24,625 nucleotides of DNA, taken from NCBI GenBank assembly GCA_023429265.1, contig JAEYVS010000182.1:1-24625 (forward strand), read 5' to 3'. Under the pieces are notes generated by a model. The model was not told the origin of the DNA. It searched no databases and was given only the letters and a program-made list of their open reading frames with translations. Below, one piece after another: positions 23,207 to 24,625 of this stretch; position 1 is the first letter of the stretch; every line of letters begins with the position of its first letter. Made by a program: the position numbers and the translations under genes. This DNA comes from Bacteroidota bacterium. GTDB lineage: Bacteria; Bacteroidota; Ignavibacteria; Tepidaquicellales; Tepidaquicellaceae.

Positions 23207-23590
23207 CTATTCTCCGATCAATTCTTTATAAGCAGCCGCGTCAAGTAATGTATCAAACTGGCTCTCATCTTCATATTGTATCTTTATGATCCATCCGTCT
23301 CCATAAGGATCCGTATTCAGCAATGATGCTTTTTCCTGAATATCCATATTGATATCCTGGATATTACCGGTTAGCGGACTGTAAATCTCAGATACAGTCT
23401 TTACAGCTTCTATCGAACCAAGCGGCGCGCCCTGCTCGACTTCCATCCCAAGTGATTCAGTTATATCAACATAAATAACATCACCCAGTTCCCCCTGGGC
23501 ATAATCGGTTATTCCTACAACAGCAGCATCACCCTCGATCCGCACCCACTCGTGCTCCCGGGTGTACTTTAGATCCTCCGGAATATTCAT
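23207..23590 (-). CDS. gcvH: Glycine cleavage system H protein
   Basis: Lipoyl carrier of the glycine cleavage system, shuttling the aminomethyl group between the P and T proteins. The 127-residue product has 'YTREHEWVRIEGDAAVVGIT', the lipoylation site Lys64 in 'GSIEAVKTVSEIYSPLTG', and 'LNTDPYGDGWIIKIQ'. Length and site are standard. It heads the minus-strand run and is expressed with yceD-rpmF-plsX rather than with gcvT or gcvP, which are not in the window. In FCB bacteria a free H protein may also serve in lipoate assembly or relay, which is inference. A promoter-like TAAATTTG box lies 33-40 bases upstream of the ATG. Confidence 0.97.
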   Translation of the reverse strand: MNIPEDLKYTREHEWVRIEGDAAVVGITDYAQGELGDVIYVDITESLGMEVEQGAPLGSIEAVKTVSEIYSPLTGNIQDINMDIQEKASLLNTDPYGDGWIIKIQYEDESQFDTLLDAAAYKELIGE

Positions 23591-23622
23591 TGATATAAAT
23601 GTTAATGGTTTTTAAATAGCTC

Positions 23623-23653
23623 CAAATTTACGGATTAAATATATGTTTTTCAA
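23623..23653 (-). promoter_or_regulatory. Candidate promoter of the gcvH operon (Bacteroidota type)
   Basis: On the minus strand the box TAAATTTG (23630-23623) fits the Bacteroidota -7 consensus TAnnTTTG. A TTG (23653-23651) lies 20 bases upstream, within the usual spacing of the -33 element. Transcription would begin about 25 bases before the gcvH ATG. Confidence 0.45.
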
Positions 23654-23759
23654 TTCACAAAATTCCACAGTACCAAAGAATATTCAATAAAGATAAGTCT
23701 AAGATTTGCAGATACTTTTTAATTTGCATAAAGTTTTTTGCTACTTCTACGTTATTCCC

Positions 23760-23788
23760 TTGACAGTAAACGTAAATATTACTATATT
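23760..23788 (+). promoter_or_regulatory. Near-consensus sigma-70-type promoter
   Basis: TTGACA at 23760-23765, exactly 17 bases of spacer, then TATATT at 23783-23788 on the plus strand. This is the best -35/-10 pair in the window. It points toward alaS, whose start is about 370 bases downstream, so it would give either a long leader or a separate small RNA. Confidence 0.5.
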
Positions 23789-24158
23789 GTCTATGAAATT
23801 TGTGTGTTGCGATTTATTGATTCAATAATTCGTTCAAATTCATCGAATAAAAATTATGGGAGGAAAGTTGTTTAACCAAACTCTTGTAAAATCAAATCAA
23901 ATTTTCTGACCAAAAACAAATTCAGTCTAAGCACATATAAAAACAATCAAAGCATTTTAAAAACTTAAATCTGCCATCAATGAAAAATCAACACTTTAAA
24001 AAACAGAGTTCTAGCACTAAACTTTATCTACCTGAAAAATCAATGCTGATTTTGAAAACTCAACTTTGAACCTATGACTTAAACTTTTATGTCATTTAAA
24101 ATTATAATTATTAAGCCTATTTTAATGTTTTTTACTAATTCAATAATCGATACATATT

Positions 24159-24625
24159 TTGAGATCTTCTGAAATACGAAATACTTTTCTGAAATTCTTC
24201 GAAGAAAGGGGACATAAGATCGTTCCATCTTCACCTGTCGTGCCATTTGACGATCCTACGCTGCTCTTTACTAATGCGGGAATGAACCAATTTAAAGATG
24301 TTTTCCTGGGTACCGGCAAAAGGGACTATACACGAGCTGTTGACTCTCAGAAATGCATCCGCGCGGGCGGAAAACACAACGACCTGGAGGAAGTAGGACG
24401 CGACGGATACCACCACACATTTTTTGAGATGCTGGGAAATTGGTCTTTCGGCGATTATTACAAAAAAGACGCTATTAAATGGGCCTGGGAGCTGCTCACT
24501 GAGGTTTATAAGCTTCCCAAAGATAGACTATGGGCTACGGTGTATCAAGACGATGACGAGGCTCTTGAACTATGGAAAACTGAAACTGACATAAACCCCG
24601 ATCATATATTAAAATTTGACGAAAA
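24159..24625 (+). CDS. alaS: Alanine-tRNA ligase, N-terminal part (cut by window edge)
   Basis: Charges tRNA-Ala. The first 155 codons are in the window and cover the start of the class II catalytic core: 'SSEIRNTFLKFFEERGHKIV', 'FDDPTLLFTNAGMNQFKDVF', 'RAVDSQKCIRAGGKHNDLEEVG' and the motif 2 region 'HHTFFEMLGNWSFGDYYKK'. The start is TTG at 24159. The frame is closed by TAA at 24144, there is no ATG before the conserved sequence, and TTG gives an N-terminus of normal length. No clear ribosome binding site precedes it. The gene runs off the right edge. Confidence 0.96.
   Translation, partial: MRSSEIRNTFLKFFEERGHKIVPSSPVVPFDDPTLLFTNAGMNQFKDVFLGTGKRDYTRAVDSQKCIRAGGKHNDLEEVGRDGYHHTFFEMLGNWSFGDYYKKDAIKWAWELLTEVYKLPKDRLWATVYQDDDEALELWKTETDINPDHILKFDE

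Larger units (their letters stand above)
23591..24158. other. 568-bp AT-rich divergent intergenic region between gcvH and alaS
   Basis: Very AT-rich and without a convincing gene. It holds a candidate minus-strand promoter for gcvH (23623-23653), a near-consensus plus-strand promoter (23760-23788), and a very short plus-strand frame (23856-23909) that includes a GGGAGG string. The right part (23910-24130) contains an 11-base repeat, TGAAAAATCAA, at 23981-23991 and 24033-24043 in otherwise low-complexity sequence. No hairpin terminator is apparent, so a transcript from the plus-strand promoter could run into alaS with a leader of about 360 bases. Confidence 0.5.

Noticed and set aside
23910..24130. 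Repeated TGAAAAATCAA strings as a possible repeat array or CRISPR
   Set aside because: Only two exact 11-base copies occur in low-complexity AT-rich sequence, with no regular unit or spacers.
1..24625. Defence systems, prophage, transposases, tRNA or rRNA genes
   Set aside because: No matching protein motifs, cloverleaf structures or rRNA sequence were found on either strand.

Overview
The window looks like a chromosomal segment from a member of the Bacteroidota/Chlorobiota/Ignavibacteriota (FCB) lineage, most like Ignavibacteriota. Three things point there. A secreted peptidase ends in a type IX secretion sorting domain with the 'YPNPFNP' motif. A PorV/PorQ-type outer-membrane protein lies close by. 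The base composition is AT-rich, with weak ribosome binding sites and several genes that can only start at TTG. No tRNA, rRNA, CRISPR array, prophage or insertion sequence was seen.

Layout. (1) Bases 1-3849, minus strand: a metabolic cluster in the order SDR oxidoreductase, a small protein of the family often mislabelled 'phosphoribosylpyrophosphate synthetase', a fused alpha/beta 2-oxoacid dehydrogenase E1, and a DinB-like protein cut by the window edge. (2) 3939-7414: two minus-strand paralogues of about 500-520 residues with no recognised function, around a 71-residue secreted protein on the plus strand. (3) 7415-7787: an intergenic region with a perfect 12-bp-stem terminator on the plus strand and no ORF before it, implying an unannotated transcript or leader RNA. 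(4) 7788-9458: a B12-dependent acyl-CoA mutase large subunit with isobutyryl-CoA-mutase-type pocket residues. It is followed by a 427-bp cassette (9459-9885) that holds a four-helix-bundle (23S rRNA intervening-sequence type) protein gene between 32-bp imperfect inverted repeats. (5) 9929-15532, plus strand, tightly packed: GT-C glycosyltransferase, decaprenyl-phosphate phosphoribosyltransferase-like UbiA enzyme, DMT/EamA transporter, secreted M1 peptidase, acylphosphatase. A PorV/PorQ-like protein follows. (6) 16591-23590, minus strand: housekeeping genes gcvH, yceD, rpmF, plsX, a 68-residue unknown, rpmB, tgt, yajC, ribBA, greA and an MCE/MlaD protein. (7) 23591-24158: a 568-bp AT-rich divergent intergenic region with candidate promoters in both directions. 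(8) 24159 to the end: the 5' part of alaS.

How the genes fit together. The minus-strand half links translation (L32, L28, YceD, Tgt), membrane lipid precursor synthesis (PlsX), protein export (YajC) and riboflavin supply (RibBA). The plus-strand half is about the envelope: lipid-linked sugar synthesis and transfer, a type IX-exported peptidase, and a PorV/PorQ-like barrel. The E1 and the mutase could both act in branched-chain acyl-CoA metabolism, but they are not adjacent, so that link is inference.

Best leads for new biology: the orphan terminator and possible leader RNA before the mutase, the Phe85/Gln203 signature of the mutase, the inverted-repeat cassette with the four-helix-bundle gene, the tRNA-guanine transglycosylase that has lost two of three zinc cysteines, the paired unknown paralogues, and the 68-residue protein next to rpmB.
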